A stretch of DNA of 64,000 nucleotides. Origin: Luscinia megarhynchos (Eukaryota > Chordata > Aves > Passeriformes > Turdidae). The stretch covers positions 50,485,783 to 50,549,782 of the forward strand of contig CM067592.1 of NCBI GenBank assembly GCA_034336665.1, in the 5' to 3' direction. The position numbers and the translations under genes were made by a program. Positions 1 through 13,118 of this stretch are shown here, one piece after another. The notes beneath the pieces were generated by a model. It saw only the letters and a program-made list of their open reading frames with translations. It did not search any database and was not told the origin of the DNA. Numbering within the stretch: the stretch's first letter is position 1; each line of letters begins with the position of its first letter.

Positions 1-610
1 CCTGGCAGAGCCTGTGGCCCCATGGAGACCTGCTGGGACAGGTCTGCGGGCAGGACAAGGGACCCCATGGGGGTCCATGGAGCAGTACATTCCTGAAGGA
101 CTGCCCCCCATAACAGGGACTCCCCTGGAACAGTTCATGAAGAGCTGCAGCCCTTGGGAAGGACTCACAACCTTCTGCAGCTGTAGAGCTCGGTCTCCTG
201 TGGAAGGGACTCCACCAGGGGGCAGGGAAAGAGTAGTCCTTCCTTGTGGAGCAAGGAACAGCAGATAAAACCTGCTGAACTGATTGCAGTCCCCATTCCC
301 TATCCTCCTGTGGTGCTGGGGGCAGAAGGTAAAGAGTAGTGAATAAAGTTAAGCCTGGAAAGAATGAAGGAAGAGCAAGGTGTTTTTAACAATTATTTGT
401 CATTATCTCACTCTGGTGTGACTGCAATAAATTCCTTTCCCCAGGTTGAGTGTGTTTTGCCTGTGATGGTAATGGGTGAGTGATCTCTTCCTGTTCTTAT
501 CTCCCCCCATTAGCTTTTGTTATATTTTCTCCCCCTTGTTCAGCTGAGAAAGGGAGGGATAGAGCAGCTTTTGTAAGCACCTGGTGTCTAGATAAGGTCA
601 ACACATTACG
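1..610 (+). mobile_element. Right end of an avian ERV-like interspersed repeat (cut by window start)
   Basis: The left part carries several imperfect short repeats built on GGAACAGTTCATGAAG, CTGCAGCCC and GGGAAGGACTC. The right part runs through GTGAGTGATCTCTTCCTG, GTTATATTTTCTCCCCC and GCACCTGGTGTCTAGATAAG to GTCAACACATTACGACA. I recall this order from a high-copy repeat in bird genomes, probably the 3' internal part of an endogenous retrovirus. I cannot name the family with confidence. No intact retroviral gene is visible. Confidence 0.5.
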
Positions 611-3600
611 ACACCAAAAAAGTCTTTTTTCTTTAAACAGTAAGTGAAAAGCTGATTTGCTTCTAGATAAATGCCATATTTATAAGCTGAATTGCTTTAA
701 ATGTATAAATCGCTCATTATTTAATAATTTAATTTTAAGACAAAGGTGCCAGACTTACTCTTTTCCTAAAGTTTTCTAAAATGTCTAAAATAATTTCTTA
801 AATCAAAGCAGCTTTTTCTTCTGCATTATTTTAAGTACATCTGCTTCAAATATTGAAATAAAGAGCAACATTTAAGGTTTGACAATATGTTCAAATATGT
901 AAACCTAATGTTTTGGACATTGGCCTAAATAATCTAATCTGCATAGAGAACAAGAGAAAATGCAGGAAGTTCATACAAACATTTCAAGTTATTCCTATAG
1001 ATAGTAATAGAAATATTTTGAGAATCTACTACAGAATACATAAGTACATGGGATTATGTACTTCAGCCTTATTTTTGTATAACAAAACCACTTAGTGAAT
1101 TAATGGACTTCAGTTTAAGGGAGTGCTTCAGACATAATTTATTGGTCTTGCTTACTAACTTTTTTAAGGTGTAAATACTCCTTTTCTTACTTCTCCACCC
1201 TCAATTTATTAACCTCAAGGTTAAATAATTATGTGAGAAGTAGGTGCTTTGTATATAGGTATCTTCGTAGACATCAACTTGCAAAGGAAACACTGCCATT
1301 TCAAGACAGCAGAAGAAAGCTATATTGATAGACAATACCCTATTCCCGCATTGCAGTGATCAGGCATGATCCCATAGTAGGAACATTTCTCACCATTTAC
1401 AGCTGAAGTTTTGCACAATAAATTATTCAATTGTTTCAAATTGTCAAGAAAATCCTTTGGTGTTACAGATTTAAAGATGTATTCAGTACAATTACAAAAT
1501 TTTTTTTCAAATGATCACGCAAGGATAAACTTCCACAGGATTCACCAACAGCCTAGACACATTGAAAGAGAGGAGATACAGTTTGCTCCTAAGAGTAGTG
1601 TTGTGATCTGAGAAGTGCAAGAGCTGCTCCAAACGTTCAGGCATCCGTTGTTGGTTACTTGCCTTTAACACAGCAAGGCCCAAACATTCCACGGCATTAA
1701 ACTTCACATGCACACCTGTGCAGGCACCAGCAAAGATATTTTGGTCGGCATTGTTTCTCCAACAGCATGTGTGTGACATACTGGTTGTGTTATGAAACAG
1801 GCTATTTTTCTCCCTGCTCCAGGGGGCAGTCCGGATAATTTACATACTTTGCACAGCTGGACAAGTGTGTGGAAAACCCACTATGTACAGTTTACATGCA
1901 TGCCAATCAGCTGCTGGAGAACTAGCTACAAGTACAAAGGTACTTGTTAAACAGAGATCATTACTTTATCAGATTGTGTCCTTCCATCAGGACTTCTCCC
2001 ACCATGCAGTGCCAGCTGGAAAAAATTGCAACAATTCTTAGAGGAGTAACCCTGAATTATGTAAAAGACTGGAGATTCCTTTCAAGAAACACACCAGAAA
2101 CCTCCTTCCTCACAGCAGGGCACCGATGAAGTGGGGCTGTGACCCCATGTGGGTGATGTCATGTGGGAACTGCTTCCCCCCAGCTTCCCTGCCCGATCAA
2201 CCACCTGTGTGGCAGCCATAAAAACAGAGGAATTGCCCCAATTTGTGTCCAGCTGGCAAGTCTGTGACAATATCCATGGATATTTTTAACATCTAAATAC
2301 CAAAATACTTGTGTTGTTAGGCATGCTGATAACGACTCTCACTAAAGGCTGCCCTGAATAGCCCTGTCTGCATCTGCTCCATCATAGCTGAACAAAGCAA
2401 ACCCAGGTCACAGATCTGCTCCTCGAGGTGGCCACAGCTTGTTGTCCTTGTTCACACTGTGACTGCCTTCATGGGAGTAAAAGTTGTGGAGATGAATAAT
2501 GCTGCTCCTTCCTAAATCTCTCTATCGAGCATAGGCCCTCATAGAGGCAGAGCCTATAGTGTCAGTCTAACAAAAGCTGACTGATGTATTAATGAGAGAG
2601 TTAGAAGCAAAATTAGATTTACTGTTCAGCAAGGGTTGGTGGCAGCTCCCTATTCATATTAGATGTGCACTCTTTGGCAACCAGGATGTCTGTCAGAAAA
2701 CTGTCAAAGTTTAATGCAACCCTTCCCTCCACAACACAGCAACCCTGATTTAAAAGCAGTACAAGTGAAACGACATCGTCTGGCTGACAATCCCCAAATA
2801 TTTTCAGCTGGTTGTGGGCCCCCTGCAATGCATGTGTTTAGGAAGAAAGCTTTATGAATGAATGGTAGACTCTGTGTCTGACTCCAAGTGCCACTGCTAC
2901 ATCTGTTAACAGTGCATTTGGCTGGCGTCCTCTTGTCATTTTTCTGGAACACCCACAAAGAAAATACAGATTCTTTGGGCAAATGAAGTAGAGGTGCAAA
3001 CTGCAGTCACACCTTTGTGTCTTGCTGCAGAATCACTTCTTGTCTCCAAAACCAACACAGATTCACTTGCCTACTCATGGCAGGCAGTCACAGTTCACAC
3101 TTGAACTAGGGATCACAACACATTAAGTGTCAAGCTATACTCCAAAAGACAGGTTTACATGTAGCAGAAAATAATTAAGGAGACCTTAACTCTCTTATGG
3201 AGCTGAATGTGGTGCAACTCTTTTGAAAATGTTCCCTGCCCTCACCACAGGGCCAGTGTGCAGGTAGGGAGAAGAGGCTGCAATACTACACATGGTGGTT
3301 GGCATGGCATCTTGACACCTTATTGTAGGTTTTGCTCTAATCTGAGGACAGAGGATCACACAAGATGTAAGTTCTGATAAATTTATCCTCCCAAGAGGAC
3401 GAAAAAAAAATCACAGAAAACCCCCGAGCACTTGGATGTAAGTTATTAAGTCAAAGTGACTTTTAATTACTCATTGAAGGGTTCACAAAACATCCACAGT
3501 CGCCCTTTATACAGCATTTTGCTTGAGCAAGATAGGGGAACGGGCATCCTAGAAGTCCAAGGATAGTTCCTGGAAAACCCTAATGGAATATGAGATCAAG

Positions 3601-3955
3601 ACCTTTAGGCAATAGCTCATTTGCCAGCAGAAAAGATGGCTACCAAAACAAACCTTTAGTTTGGACCAGTGTCTTGTCCAAGTATGCCCACTGGACAAAA
3701 AATGAAAAAAAAATCTTGGATTTTGGTGTTCAAAAGCAGATTTTCCTACAGTCCTAAACAAGTCAGTTATCAACCTACTAGTTAGCAGTGAGTGCATCCA
3801 TAGAGGAAATGTACTGTGCACGAAGGAGGCAATGGAAGCCATTGCCCAGATCTCTGATCTGTGGGGGTTTCTCTGCAAGGCCTCGGGGCCACCCTGTCTT
3901 CAAAGTAGTTGACAGTTCCTCACCATTTGGTGTAAGCACTAAACCTGCTTAGTAT
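611..3955. other. Intergenic AT-rich sequence without a recognisable gene
   Basis: No exon, transposon or RNA gene is recognised. Open frames here are under 95 codons, lie on both strands and show no domain or splice support. Confidence 0.6.
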
Positions 3956-4070
3956 ACCTTCAACTGCTGTGCTTGTCATTGATGCAGAAGTTGAAGAGAA
4001 CTGGGCTCAAAATGGAGCCCTGCAGAACCCCACTAGTGACAGTGTGAGATTCCTTTCCCAGACAGATGAA
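3956..4070 (-). mobile_element. CR1 reverse transcriptase fragment
   Basis: The reverse complement encodes VTSGVLQGSILSPVLFNFC, the decayed CR1 motif SGVPQGSVLGPVLFNIF. Flanks are too diverged to bound; the insertion may extend left to about 3.88 kb. Confidence 0.65.
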
Positions 4071-5815
4071 AAACAACAGAAATAAAAGAATCACAGATGC
4101 AATACCACCAGTTATTTTCAAATACTCAAAGAGCACAAAGACTTACTGACTTTGGTATTCTGTCACTTTTGAAAGAAGCTGCAGTTAAACTAAACCCAAA
4201 TAGCTAAAAAAGCTAAAGAAGTCATCACAGATGCACATATATGATATTTCCTCAGAGATAACTAAATGAATCTACTAAACTTCAAGCTAGAACTTTTGTG
4301 TCATTTGAATTAAAAACTTGCAAGGGAAACTAGTTTCCCACATGCTATCTTGTTGCAGTTAGCTGCTGCAAAGCCTAGTTCCATGAACAGTAAGAAAGTT
4401 TGGCTGTTTTCTGAACACAGACTAAAACCAGAGGTGAGGACACTAGAACTCAGCTGTGGCTTTCTGTTAGGTCTCCTTTCCAACTCTGCAGGCGGGCAAA
4501 AACTTACCAACTGTTGCTTAGGTTTGTCTCATTTGAGGTGAGTCTATCACTCCAGAAAACAGTTTCATATGCAAATATCTTTCCGTGTACAAAGGGAAAA
4601 AGGAAATGTTGGGAAAAAGCTGTTCACCTGGCAGGGTGGGCATTTAGTTGGTTTTTTTTGTTTGTTTGTTTGTTGGTTTGGTTTTTTGTTTTGTTTAGTT
4701 TTGGTCAAAATTATGCTTTCTCCAAATGTTCAGATGATAAAACCTAGGAAATTCATACAGGTCAATCTGGTTGTTGGGGTTTTTTTTCACATACACAAAT
4801 TGGATTGTGCAGTAAGACCCCATCTGCTCTACTAAGAATTAAAACATACGTTTATCTGATTTGTTTTAGTAGAACCACCAGTTGTTGAAAGTACTCTCTG
4901 AAGTAAACTATTCTGGAGACTCAGTGGTTTCCAAAAGAGCCTTGATGATCCCTGCTGGAACTCAGTGTGCAGAACAGCTGCACATTACTGTGCTCTAGCC
5001 AATTACTACCACCAAAAAAAAAAAAGGATAAACAATCACTACAGGAAGAAGGCTCTCTGCCAGAGAAATATTAATGCATTTTTAGGCAGCTGGTCTGTGC
5101 TCTGAATCTTGGTTCAAATTTTCTCAAAGATACAATTTCTTCTCAAATTTGCTACTCTTCTACCTGTTTTTACAGATCTGTAAAAAAGGTTAGCATGGTC
5201 TAGAAAAGATTTCAGCACATCTTCTGCACTTAAAGTCAAAGTTCTTTATAGAGAAGAGCTTTATATTTTTCCTGTTTCAGAGACTTTGGCTTACCTATAT
5301 ACTCATGTATACTCTTCATGGAAGTATTTTATGGCCTACCATAAGTATGATTAAAGTTTATATTAACTTGTCCCCTACTGAAGTGAAATCATTAATATAA
5401 CTTCTTAGGAATTGCTATTCGGTAAGCTTTTGAGCACATTTTCCTTAACATCATGGTGTGCCTTATCCCACATGAAAGCAGCTGCTTTAGTGTTCCATGC
5501 TCATCTGGACTTTAGCAGTCATTGATGAGGCATTTCTAATCAGCAGCACCTCACAGCACACAAACTGACACAGCAATCTGAAGGCACCATCAAAGATGCT
5601 CCCTGTTTCAGCAGCACAAGCCATGAAGAATACCCCATAACTGTGATATTCATCAGGATTCTGAGGCACTGACAACTACACTTTGGATGCAACTACCCAG
5701 CTACTTTCTTATCCATCCAGCAGTCCACCCATCAAATCCATCTCTCTCCAGCCTGGAGGGAAACGTGTTGTACATTTACTAGAGTACTGTTGAACTCAAA
5801 TTGAACCAAATACTC
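4071..5815. other. Intergenic sequence with a GTTT-rich tract
   Basis: It contains a T/G-rich low-complexity tract at about 4651-4702 (GTTTGTTTGTTTG and similar). No gene or named element is recognised in the rest. Confidence 0.6.
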
Positions 5816-6060
5816 AACCATAGAATCATTGAGTGGTTTGTGTTGGAAGGTCATCTAGTTCCAACTCGCCTGCCATGGGCAGGGAGTCTTTCACCAGACC
5901 AGGTCACTCAGACCCCCACCCAGCCCGGCCTTGAGCAGCTCTGGTGAGGGGAGCCACAGCCTCTCTGGGCAATCTGTTCCAGTGCCTCACAGCAGTGCTG
6001 GGAGACGATCAGTGACAGCCTGGTGGACCCAGCCACCCTCACGGTACAGGAAGCATACCA
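5816..6060 (-). mobile_element. CR1 LINE 3' end fragment
   Basis: It begins with ATAGAATCATTGAG, then TTGGAAGGTCATCTAGTTCC, CCTGCCATGGGCAGGGAG and CTCTCTGGGCAATCTGTTCC, the reverse-oriented CR1 3' UTR. The right boundary is unclear beyond about 5995, where a foreign-looking stretch precedes CCACCCTCACGGTACAGG. Confidence 0.85.
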
Positions 6061-8325
6061 TAAAGAATGGTTGTAATAGTATCTCACACGATTGACACGC
6101 ATAGAGGACAGGGGAAATCAGCTCTTCTGCTGGAGAGGAGTGATTACAAGTGTCAGCATTTCTGGAACTCCTCCCTGTTCTGCACTTCTATGATGGCTTC
6201 ATAAACTGGAGCCCTTGTTTGCATTTGTGACCACATCCACGGGGTGCCACTGGGCTCAGTGATGTGGCCTTAGCTGACCTGTTGTGACTGAAGAGTGCCA
6301 CACTTTGAAGCCAGGAGGTCTCCTTGGTCTTGATCAGGAGAAGCAGACACATGGCTTTCTGAGAACAAAGCTCCAACAAAAATATTTATTTTCATGAATC
6401 ACTTCTAGTAACATGTAAGCCTCTAGCTGCTTTTATGAATTTGCCTCTTTTGTGCAACAGGCCCATTTTTTAGTGTATCTTGAAAAAATCTTTTTGGAAT
6501 TTCATATACCTGGGTAAAGATTTCCTTTTCTTGAACCCTATGTCCTCTTTTCTTCTCCTTCCTGTTGGTTGTACACAGGATATTTGCTTCAGTGTTCCCA
6601 GATGACAGAATTTAGCATCAAACTCTGACTGACTGTGTCAGCTGATGACCCAGCTCATCATAAAACACCTCTTAGTATGAATAAAAATACTGTTTCCACA
6701 TCATAGAAGAGGAAGACTAATTTTGCCTAAGATCTTGTAATTCCAACAAAACTGCATATAGATTCACCTTCTAATGATACAGTGTAAATCAGTGTGAAGT
6801 CTGTTTTTCTTCTCCACAGTGACAATGTGTAATAAAGAAATTCTTAGTAGTGGAATTTACATAACAGAGACAAAAAAATGTGCTTTGTTTTTGAAGTGTT
6901 TCTTTTCCTGCAGTAGGTAGGTTCAAAATACTTTTTCCTTTGACTGTGACAGGAAATAAGAAATGTTCTTGCCACTATCAAACAGAAAAATTGATAACCA
7001 TTCTTACTGAAGGGAAATTAATTACTAGTATTACTAAATACCTAATGCAAAACAAATGCTTCTCTCCTTGATCCGCAGTCTTGGGAGAGAAAGTATTTTC
7101 ATAGATAGGCCTTTAAAACTGGTTCAATTTTGATCTTTCTAGACACTTTTAAAATTTTTTTCTTATTCCCACAAAAATCAGCTTATTGGTTTCACAATGT
7201 ATTCTGTGTTTCATTAGTCTTTGAGAAAAATGTCAAACATGAAGAGATGAGACAGTCACAGAGGTTAATATTTACATTAATAATAAACTTAATCTTTCAG
7301 ATATAATTTCTAGCACCTTTTAAACATTTAAGTCTCCTACTTTCAGGAAAAATAGCAGCAACTTTTAAAAATGTCAATATTTACAAACTGAGTTTAAAGC
7401 AGAGAATATATAAATAGATACACAAAGAAAGGTTAAGAAATAGTAAAAAATGACCATTATTAGATGATTTTCCAGTTCCAGAAAAATAATGAAATTCTAC
7501 CTCAGCATCACTTTTCTCTTTTGAAATAAACAATATCACACAATTTTCTAATTTTACAGTGAAATTCTGAAATTTCACAGGGCAAAATCTCCTAAAAAGC
7601 CAACCAAATAAGAAAAGTATCCCAGTAAGTCATATAAACATTTACCATCATTTAAACACCAGTTTCCCAAAAAACCTTCAGCAGATTTTGGAGAGAGTAG
7701 TTAGTTGTCCATAAATGTTTAGGGCTAGGCCTGTCTTATTGCCAGGGTCTGCCCAGATAGTGAGCTGCCACAACTACAGCAGCCCTGTGGCTAGAGAGGA
7801 GCTGCACCAGGGCTTCCAGCAGCAGTGTGACCCCACATAAGCAGTCAGACCTTTTCCTGAAGAGCCCAAGCAAGCTCTGCACCACCAGATGGAGATGCCT
7901 GTGGTCCCACACTACCTCTGGACTTGCATTGTGTGCTGCCTTCCCCTTGTCTTTGACAAAAGGTGGGGACACGGGGTGAATGGTTCCTCCTGACACAGGA
8001 GATACCCAGCACAAATCCTAATTCTCACTTGCAAAGACCAAGAGCCCTGTTTCACCTTTCCCACGTATCTTTAGCACTGTACAACAGTTTATGATTTCCC
8101 AATGTGTGCTTTTAGGGATCTGCTACAGCTGTGAAGAATTTGAATATTTGGAGCCTGTTCCTGTTAAAAATTTACTGTGTAATTTAGAAGAGCAAGCATG
8201 CCAGAAATACACTATGGAGGAAGAGTGGCATGGAAAATGCTTACATGGGAATATAAGAGCTGTTCACACGTAACATGATGGATTTTCCTATGGCATGAGG
8301 GATCTCTGCCTCTGTAAAACTAACA
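6061..8325. other. Intergenic sequence without a recognisable gene
   Basis: AT-rich throughout, apart from a GC-richer patch at about 7735-8010 that holds a 92-codon open frame on the minus strand. That frame matches no family I know and has no splice or promoter context, so I do not call it a gene. Confidence 0.55.
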
Positions 8326-10885
8326 TGCAGAAGTAGCAACATCAGAGATTAAAGAGAAAGTGGAGAGGCTGAGGACTATCAGGGTTTGTGTGAAATAGAC
8401 TGGTGGACTCACACCCTTTGAAACCCCGAGGAAAATGCAGCAGATGGAGGCTAGGCAAGGATCAAAGCAACCCCAACCCTCTTGCCACCAGGCAAAAGGA
8501 GGGGACTTTAAAGATGGGGGAATTGAAAAGATCCCTACTTGGGGTTGCAGAAGAATCCCCACCCTGGTCTTATGGAATAGATACAAAGCTCTGCAGCTCC
8601 AGGGCCAGGCAAATGATTGTGGAGATGAAGGTGTACCTGTGAGTTGCCCAGAGCAAGTCAGTCACTGGGCACATCCCAACTACAGACTTTAAGAAAGCAA
8701 GTGTAATTGTAATAGGTGACTCCCTTCCAAAGGGAACTGAGGGCACTGTGTGCTGGCTGGACCCATCCCACAGGGAAGGCTGCTGCCTTCCCAGGGCCTG
8801 GCTAAGAGGTGTTATGAAAAGGAGGGGCAGTGGGGTGGCTCTGGAATCCTCCCTCACTAGGAAGGATTTGAAGGTTTAAACTGTACAGAGCTTAAGGACA
8901 GTGATGATGGGGTTGGGTGCCTGTGGGTAAGGATCAGGGCAAAGAACAAGGCAGACATCCCAGGGGGAGGGAGTCTGTTTCACACCAGACAGCACAAAGG
9001 GGTATATGAAGTATGCTGTGAAAATGGTGGCTGGTGCTTCGTGATCACCAGCCCTTGTTCTTTTGGGAGACTTTAACTTGTCTGCAGGAAACTCAATGCA
9101 GTGGAGAGGAGGCAGTCTGGGACATTCCCGGAGTGTGTGCAACACAACCTCCTGACACAGCTGGAGGTGAGCCCACAGGCAACAGTGACCCACTAGATTT
9201 GCTGTGTACAAACAGAGAAGGGCTGGTGGGAGATGTGGCAATCGGGGGATGTCTTGGGCACAGTGACAGCTTTCTGTTCTTTGTGAAGTAGGGTCAACAA
9301 AACTTCTACCTTGGACTTCCAGAGGTGGACTTTGACCTTTCAGGACACTGGTTCAGACAGATCCTTGGGAAATAGTCCTTAAAAACAAAGGGGTCCAGGA
9401 AGGATGGACATACTCTAAGAAGGAAATTTTGAAGGTGCAGATATGGGCTATCCCTATGTGCTGAAAGACAAGCCAGGGCCGAACAACAACAGTCTGGCTC
9501 AACAGGGAGCCTTCACTGGAACTTAGGGGGAAAAAGAGATGAACTTTGGAAGAAGGGACAGGCAGCTCAGGAAGAGTACAAAGATATTATTAAGTCATGG
9601 AGAGAGAAGATTAGGCCAAAGCTCAGCTAGAACTCAATCTGCTGTGAAAGATAATAAAACATGTTCTTATAAATACATTAGCAACTAAAGAAGGACCAAA
9701 AATCTCCATCCTATACTGGGCACATGGGGGAATATTGCCATCAAGGATGAGGATAATGAGGGACTATGGTACTATGGTGCAGCCAGGTGACTTGCTTGAT
9801 GGATAAGAGGAAGGCTGTGGATGGTGTCTACCTGGATTTCAGTAAAAGCTCTGATAGTTTCCCATGACACTGTCCATGGCTTGGACAGGAGCATTCCGTG
9901 ATGGGTTAGGAACAGGCTGGATGGCCAGACCCAGAGGGTGGTGAATGGTGCTGCACCCAGATGGGGATCAGTCACCAGTGGTGTCCCTCAGGGGTCTGTG
10001 CTGGGGCCAGTCCTGTTTAATATCTTCACTGATGATCTGGACATAGGAATCAGGTGTACCTGCAATCAGTTTGAAGATTACAGTAACTTGGGTAGGAATG
10101 ATGATCTGCTGGATGGCAGACAGGCACTGCAGAGTGGTCTGGGCCAATATTGGCCAAGAGTTTAAGGTTCAATAAGGCACAGTGCTGGGTCCTGCACTTC
10201 ATCCACAACCACCCTATGCAGTGCTACAGGCTGGGGAAGAGCATGCTGGAAAACTTCCCAGCAGAAAAGGACAGGGGGGTGCTGGCCAACAGTGGCTGAA
10301 CATGAGCCAGCAGTGTGCCCAGGTGGCCAAGAAAGCCAATGGCATCCTGGCTGCACCAGCAACAGTGTGGCCAGCAGGAGCAGGGCAGCAACCATCCCCC
10401 TGCACTGGGCACTGGTGAGGCTGCAGCTCAAGTGCTGCATCCAGCTCTCAACCCCTCACTAGAAGGACATTGAGGTGCTGGAGCATGTCCAGAGCAGGGC
10501 AAAGGAGCTGAGGAAGGGTCTGGAGCACAAGTTTTAGGTGAAGTGGCTAAGGGAACTGTATTTTTTAGCCTGGAGAAAAGAAGGCTCAGGGGTTGGCCTG
10601 TTGTCCCGGCAGTCAGTGACAGGAAAAGCAGAAATGCTGCAAAACGCATCAGATTCAGGTTTGATATCAGCAAAAACTTCCTGAACACACTGAAAGGGTT
10701 GTCAAGCACTGGAATGGTTTTCCCAGAGAGGTGATAGAGTCACCACCTCTGGACTTGTTCAAGAAACAGCTGGCCCTGGCACTCAGTGCCACAGTCTAGC
10801 TTACATGGTGTTTGATCACAGGTTAGACTTTATGATCTTGGAGGTCTTTTCCAGTGCTAACGATCCTGTGGCTTTATGCTCCATA
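8326..10885 (+). mobile_element. CR1 LINE with ORF1, endonuclease and RT remains, internally deleted
   Basis: In order on the plus strand: an ORF1-like segment (VERLRTIR near 8.36 kb), a GDSL-type segment (IVIGDSLPKGTEG, 8.71 kb), and endonuclease remains (DLLCTNREGLVGDVAIGGC at 9.20-9.25 kb). RT remains follow (SVTSGVPQGSVLGPVLFNIF, 9.97-10.03 kb), then MSQQCAQVAKKANGIL (10.30 kb). The 3' end reads TTATGATCTTGGAGGTC and CCTGTGGCTTTATG near 10.83-10.88 kb. About 2.5 kb remain of an element usually over 4 kb. Many stops make it inactive. Confidence 0.88.
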
Positions 10886-13074
10886 TCTAGAACCACTTGT
10901 GGTTTTGGTGCTATGTTCCTTCCAAAGCCTCCTTTTAACTGCAGTCGTGGAAAAGGATTGTGCTTAAATGCACAGGATGAAAGAGACTACACATTGAAGT
11001 TGTGAACAGTGCAGCCTCTTCTTACCTGTAAAGGCCTCTCTGGCCAGGAATCCAGATGAGCTTTCAACTATTCGTCTTTCCACCCTCCTCAGTCAGTGAG
11101 GTGGTTGGATCTGTCTTCGGGTCTTGTCCCTACCTGCACCTTGAACAGGTGCATCTTGTTAACTGAACCCGTACATCTTGCAGCAACAGAAAAAACATGT
11201 GCAGTCTAAAGGGAAAAAAACACATGGCATTTCCACATCAAGATGGAAATACTCATTCCAGCCTAAATCTCACTGCCATTTTTTTCCCCTTTTGTTTGGA
11301 GAATTCTGTTTTTATTGTGCTAATCTACAGAAACTGCAGAACACATGATTTCTTTTGTAACTTGAACTTGTGGTCTTCTGATTACATCAGCAAGAGATGC
11401 ACGAGGACACTACTGTAATTTTAGGCAGAAAGAAATTAACAATACAGACACGTTTGAGCTGAATGCTGTATTTCAAGCCACGCAGTAAGAAAGAGCACAG
11501 CCCTGGTGAAACAAAGGGCTTGCAAGTTCATGCTAGTAGCCAAAAGGAGAGAAAAACATACCAGAGTACAGCATGAAATAATGCACACATCCTCCTGCTC
11601 CCCTCCTCTTCAGAGTCTGAAAACATTACACTGGCCAAACAGATACACAAATACTAATGTACTTCAACAAGAGTCATGCTCTTTTCATAAAAACATTATG
11701 CACAAAGTATCAGGCCAGAACTGAAAATATAGGGCGCTGAGAGATAATTAAAAAAAAAAAAAATCCTTCCCCAAATTCACTTTGCTTGATTTCCTAGGAA
11801 GCATTGATTCTTAAGTGGGCTGATAGAGCCCTGCTGGTGATCAGCTGTCTAGATTTAGAAAGAACAGCTCAGAATCTGTGAGATTTGAGAATATCCAAAG
11901 ACCAGTACCATCATGAACAAAAATGCAGCCACGTTCCCAAAGCTCTGGCGTGCAAGTATGTCCATTTAGGTCGAGAAGAGTGTATCAGCATGTCTGATGG
12001 AAAGTTTACATTAAATGCCTCCAACAGTCTCCGTCTCCCCTCCTCTACAGCCAGGCTGAAGTGCATCTCTTCTGGTTAAACAGGCTCCCACATTCAAGTG
12101 CACAGCTGCTCACTCAATCCTGTTTTTTTACTGCCACTTTGGTGGCTTCCACCACTTGTATTGTGTATGAATTCTTGGAGAAACACCGGAGAAGGTCAAA
12201 GCCATGTTCTGAACCCAAAGTATCAGCTCTTTCCCACGTGTCTTAGTGACCAAGTGAAGCCAGAATATGTTAGGAATGTGTCTCTCCCAAGGCCTATCAC
12301 TCCTCTCTCCCAGCATGTTAATAGTTGGAGAAGACTGCTTTGTCCAAACTCACACAAATGAGCTTCCAGTCCAAAAACCTGCTGGTACTTGTTACTGCGA
12401 CTACTTCTGGATTCTGACAAAAAACTTTAAAGAGTTAACAGGTAAACTTGCAAAATCAAAGTCCCTTCTGCTGAAGGAATACTTGACAGAGAGTTAGAAG
12501 CATCAGATTAGTGGGCTGTTTTTAAAACAGGGTATTTGAAAAAAGCTAAAAATCAAAATTTGATAAGGAATATTTGTGACATCTGTCACAATGCAGCCAC
12601 ACTGCTGAAGGAACTTTCATGCTTAGGAACCATCTACAGAGAAAATTATGTCAAGTAGCAGCAAACATGGTCTCATAGTGCCTTGACAAGACTCCCTGAA
12701 ATCATACACCACATATGCCCTGAATTAGATACTGTAAGGCTTGTTTACAGATCAAAGTTTATAGAAGCAGAAGAACGAGACCATGCTATAAGGTGATTGC
12801 AGCTTTAGCACACTGAAGTTAAAGCACAAACATTCCCAACTGGCATATTTAATGAAACTGGGAAGAAAGCATCTGCTAATTTTGAGAGAAGAGGTGAAAG
12901 ACTGACTTTGCAGCAGTGTCTTCAAGAATTTTCAAAGGGTTTTTTTTCCACTTTCCAAAAAAACTGAATTTCCCTTCAAGTGCCTGGCATGGACAACCTC
13001 ATGATACTATAGAAATCTTCATCTAGAGCCACTGCTAAGGTAAAATATCTATGTGGAACTGATATAAAGTAAGG

Positions 13075-13118
13075 TATTTTGACATTGATAATTGATCAAT
13101 TATTGATATTTTGACATT
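13075..13118. repeat. Direct repeat TATTTTGACATT flanking a 16-bp palindrome
   Basis: The 12-mer TATTTTGACATT occurs at 13075-13086 and 13107-13118. Between the copies lies ATAATTGATCAATTAT (13088-13103), which equals its own reverse complement. Confidence 0.8.

Noticed and set aside
7736..8014. 92-codon minus-strand frame in a GC-richer patch
   Set aside because: No recognisable family, no splice sites or promoter, and isolated in intergenic DNA. It may be an old repeat fragment.
9938..10165. Reverse transcriptase-like open frame as a possible gene
   Set aside because: It is a fragment of a decayed CR1 element; neighbouring parts of the same domain are in other frames with stops.
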